Positions 6,938-8,460 of a DNA stretch of 8,460 nucleotides are shown piece by piece. The stretch covers positions 1 to 8,460 of the forward strand of contig CAMLJY010000148.1 of the NCBI GenBank assembly GCA_946480465.1, read 5' to 3'. The DNA is from an uncultured Burkholderiales bacterium (GTDB lineage Bacteria > Pseudomonadota > Gammaproteobacteria > Burkholderiales > Burkholderiaceae). Each line of letters begins with the position of its first letter. The stretch's first letter is position 1. The notes under the pieces were generated by a model. It did no database searches. It was not told the origin of the DNA and saw only the letters and a program-made list of their open reading frames with translations. The translations under genes and the position numbers were made by a program.

Positions 6938-6975
6938 TAGCAAGTACGGGTGAGCGGCCGGTCCGAGACTTGCTA
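6938..6975. repeat. 8-bp inverted repeat in the divergent region, candidate operator
   Basis: TAGCAAGT (6938-6945) and ACTTGCTA (6968-6975) are perfect inverted copies. Their starts are 30 bases apart, close to three helical turns, so they face the same side of the DNA. The right arm overlaps the putative -10 of the binding-protein gene, and the left arm lies about 10 bases before the deaminase start codon. This is the position expected of an operator for a dimeric regulator, but no regulator gene is in the window. Confidence 0.4.
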
Positions 6976-7007
6976 TCCTGCCCGGCACATCAACGACCCA
7001 ACCTCCT

Positions 7008-7013
7008 GGGGGA
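7008..7013 (+). promoter_or_regulatory. Ribosome binding site of the BMP binding-protein gene
   Basis: GGGGGA lies eight bases before the ATG at 7022. It decides the start: the open frame extends 24 codons upstream to 6950, but that extension would cross the promoter-like segment and place residues before a good signal peptide. A CCTCC (7002-7006) just upstream is complementary to part of the site and might pair with it, although the loop would be very tight. Confidence 0.6.
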
Positions 7014-7021
7014 CAACGCGC

Positions 7022-7990
7022 ATGAAGCACAAGCTCCTCGTCCTGGCGGCCCTGGCGATCAGTGGCGCGGCCGCGCAGGCGCAGCCCGCGGTGATCTACG
7101 ACATGGGCGGCAAGTTCGACAAGTCCTTCAACGAAGCCGCGTACAACGGCGCCGAGCGCTGGAAGAAGGACAGCGGCAAGGCCTACCTCGACTTCGAGAT
7201 CTCCAACGAGGCGCAGCGCGAGCAGGCCATGCGCCGCATGGCCGACAAGGGCGCGAACCCGATCATCGCGATCGGCTTCTCGCAGGGCTCCACGGTCGAG
7301 AAGGTGTCCAAGGATTTCCCGAAGCTGCAGTTCGCGATCATCGATTCGGTGGTGAAGGCGCCCAACGTCGAATCCATCGTCTTCAAGGAGCAGGAAGGCA
7401 GCTTCCTGGTCGGCATGATGGCCGCGCTGGCCAGCAAGACCGGCAAGGTCGGCTTCATCGGCGGCATGGACATCCCGCTGATCCGCCGCTTCCAGTGCGG
7501 CTACGAGCAGGGTGCGAAATACGCCAACCCGAAAGCGGAAGTAACTTCCAACATGACCGGCACCACGCCCGCGGCCTGGAACGACCCCACGCGCGGCGCG
7601 GAACTGGCGAAGGCGCAGTTCGCCAAGGGCGTGGACGTGGTCTTCGCCGCCGCCGGCGGCACGGGCATCGGCGTGTACCAGGCAGCCAAGGACGGCGGCA
7701 AGTACGCCATCGGCGTCGACAGCAACCAGAACCACCTGCAGCCCGGCACCATGCTGACCTCGATGGTGAAGCGGGTCGACGTGGCGGTCTACAACGCCGC
7801 GAAGAAGGTGACGCCCGGGGTGACGGTGCTGGGCCTGAAGGAAGGCGGCGTGGACTACGCGCTGGACAAGCACAACGAGAAGCTGGTGACCGCCGACATC
7901 AAGAAGAAGGTGGATGCGGCGAAGGCGGACATCATCGCCGGCAAGATCAAGGTCGCGGACTACATGGCCGACAACGCCTGCAAGTACTGA
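7022..7990 (+). CDS. BMP family (PnrA-like) ABC transporter substrate-binding protein, probably for purine nucleosides
   Basis: This 322-residue periplasmic protein binds the substrate and hands it to an ABC importer. A Sec signal peptide covers residues 1-20 (MKHK, hydrophobic stretch, AQA|Q). There is no lipobox Cys, so it is a soluble periplasmic protein, unlike the lipoprotein members PnrA and BmpA. The BMP fold is recognised from GGKFDKSFNE (29-38), FKEQEGSFLVG (121-131), GFIGGMDIPLIRRF (144-157), GGTGIGVYQAAK (212-223), GVDSNQN (231-237) and SMVKRVD (247-253). In characterised members the Asp of GVDS and the Lys of SMVKR lie at the ribose-binding site; both are present (D233, K250). BMP proteins of known function bind purine nucleosides. 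The divergent adenosine deaminase and nearby nucleotidase support that here, though the exact nucleoside is not determinable. An ATPase gene of the matching type follows after 118 bases. The start is fixed by the signal peptide and GGGGGA eight bases upstream. Confidence 0.93.
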   Translation: MKHKLLVLAALAISGAAAQAQPAVIYDMGGKFDKSFNEAAYNGAERWKKDSGKAYLDFEISNEAQREQAMRRMADKGANPIIAIGFSQGSTVEKVSKDFPKLQFAIIDSVVKAPNVESIVFKEQEGSFLVGMMAALASKTGKVGFIGGMDIPLIRRFQCGYEQGAKYANPKAEVTSNMTGTTPAAWNDPTRGAELAKAQFAKGVDVVFAAAGGTGIGVYQAAKDGGKYAIGVDSNQNHLQPGTMLTSMVKRVDVAVYNAAKKVTPGVTVLGLKEGGVDYALDKHNEKLVTADIKKKVDAAKADIIAGKIKVADYMADNACKY

Positions 7991-8031
7991 TCGACCAGCC
8001 GGGCCACCCGGAACCGGTCCGGCCCGTCGAT
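7990..8031 (+). other. Stem-loop directly after the binding-protein stop codon
   Basis: CGGGCC (8000-8005) pairs with GGCCCG (8021-8026), and beyond a five-base bulge ATCGA (7990-7994) pairs with TCGAT (8027-8031). The structure begins at the last base of the stop codon. Two smaller hairpins follow in the 118-base gap before the ATPase gene: GGCCG/CGGCC (8048-8062) and CGCCC/GGGCG (8081-8099). None has a T-tract, so full termination is unlikely. Such elements after binding-protein genes often protect the upstream message and lower expression of the membrane and ATPase parts. Confidence 0.4.
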
Positions 8032-8108
8032 AGCCCCCGCTCACCCCGGCCGCTGCGCGGCCTGTCCCAGAAGCGCCTGCCGCCCTTCGGCTTCGGGCGA
8101 AAACGTCG

Positions 8109-8460
8109 ATGCAGTCTGTGGCCCCGGCCGTGCTGATGCGCGGCATCAACAAGCGTTTTGGCGCGGTGCAGGCCAATCGTGACGTCACGCTGTCCGTGGC
8201 CGCCGGCACGGTGCACGGCATCGTCGGCGAGAACGGCGCCGGCAAGTCGACGCTGATGTCCATCCTCTACGGCTTCTACCAGGCCGACTCGGGAACCATC
8301 GAGATCGAAGGCCGGCCGGCGCAGATTCGCGGCTCGCGCGAGGCCATCGCGCTGGGCATCGGCATGGTGCATCAGCACTTCATGCTGGTCGATCCGCTCT
8401 CGGCACTGGACAACATCATGCTGGGCGCCGAGCCCGACTGGCGGCTCAACAACGCGCGGG
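8109..8460 (+). CDS. ABC transporter ATP-binding protein of a BMP-type nucleoside importer (partial, runs off the window)
   Basis: The first 117 residues are visible; the frame stays open to the window edge. The nucleotide-binding domain shows Walker [10 protein letters not shown] (40-48), followed by [18 protein letters not shown], and a Q-loop in MVHQHFML (86-93, Gln 89). The VHQHFML form is characteristic of the ATPases that serve BMP-type nucleoside transporters (NupO/YufO-like), which normally have two ATPase domains in about 500 residues. The signature motif, Walker B and second domain lie beyond the window. It would power import of the ligand bound by the preceding binding protein; permease genes are expected next but not visible. 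The ATG at 8109 gives a short leader before MRGINKRFG; an internal ATG at 8136 is an alternative start. No strong ribosome site precedes 8109 (only GGGCGA), so the exact start is less certain than the identity. Confidence 0.9.
   Translation, partial: MQSVAPAVLMRGINKRFGAVQANRDVTLSVAAGTVHGIVGENGAGKSTLMSILYGFYQADSGTIEIEGRPAQIRGSREAIALGIGMVHQHFMLVDPLSALDNIMLGAEPDWRLNNAR

Larger units (their letters stand above)
6928..7021. promoter_or_regulatory. Divergent promoter region between adenosine deaminase and the BMP transporter
   Basis: These 94 bases separate the two outward-facing start codons and must hold, or be flanked by, promoters for both directions. On the plus strand TATCCT (6974-6979) is a fair -10 element for the binding-protein gene, but the hexamer 17 bases upstream (TGAGCG, 6951-6956) is a poor -35, so an activator may be needed. 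On the minus strand I cannot name a convincing promoter. An inverted repeat (separate entry) overlaps the putative -10. Shared control of import and deamination is an inference from the arrangement. Confidence 0.45.

Noticed and set aside
6950..7021. N-terminal extension of the binding protein starting at 6950
   Set aside because: It would put 24 residues before a typical signal peptide, cross the putative promoter and leave the good ribosome site at 7008-7013 unused.
6661..8136. 491-codon plus-strand open frame overlapping the BMP gene in another frame
   Set aside because: It is a frame-shifted reading of the BMP gene, with Arg/Gly/Gln-rich low-complexity translation and no family features.
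6824..8263. 479-codon minus-strand open frame over the binding-protein gene
   Set aside because: It is antisense to a well-recognised BMP protein and the ATPase start; its composition is typical of a shadow frame and it would overlap the deaminase start.
1..8460. tRNA, rRNA, CRISPR array, insertion sequence or attachment site
   Set aside because: No transposase or integrase, long terminal repeats, regularly spaced repeats or RNA-gene-like segments were seen. The few gaps between genes are accounted for by short inverted repeats.

Overview
The window comes from a G+C-rich Gram-negative bacterium. The cell has an outer membrane (TonB-dependent receptor ending in Phe), a periplasmic lipoprotein and a periplasmic binding protein. 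The style of the BMP-family binding protein and ATPase, and their pairing with an adenosine deaminase, suggest Betaproteobacteria, probably Burkholderiales. That placement is inference from protein character, not from a marker gene.

Layout. Three genes lie on the minus strand: an Oar-like TonB-dependent receptor (58-3465), a lipoprotein of the metallophosphatase/5'-nucleotidase family (3913-5703) and an adenosine deaminase (5785-6927). The deaminase and nucleotidase are 81 bases apart and look like one transcription unit, deaminase first. The receptor has its own 447-base upstream region (3466-3912), which is rich in inverted repeats. A 94-base divergent region (6928-7021) then separates the deaminase from the plus-strand genes: a BMP-family (PnrA-like) periplasmic binding protein (7022-7990) and the start of its ABC ATPase (8109 to the window end, truncated).

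How the genes fit together. The best supported story is purine nucleoside salvage. The surface or periplasmic nucleotidase strips phosphate from nucleotides, the BMP-type ABC transporter imports the nucleosides, and the cytosolic deaminase converts adenosine or deoxyadenosine to inosine forms. The TonB-dependent receptor could supply an outer-membrane step, but nothing in its sequence shows a substrate, and its separate upstream region argues for independent control.

I found no RNA gene, CRISPR array, insertion sequence or phage gene, and no clearly undescribed system. The more interesting signals are an 8-bp inverted repeat in the divergent promoter region, hairpins at gene boundaries, three closely spaced cysteine pairs and an Asp-rich loop in the receptor, and an unusual N-terminal tail with a TDNR active-site variant in the adenosine deaminase.
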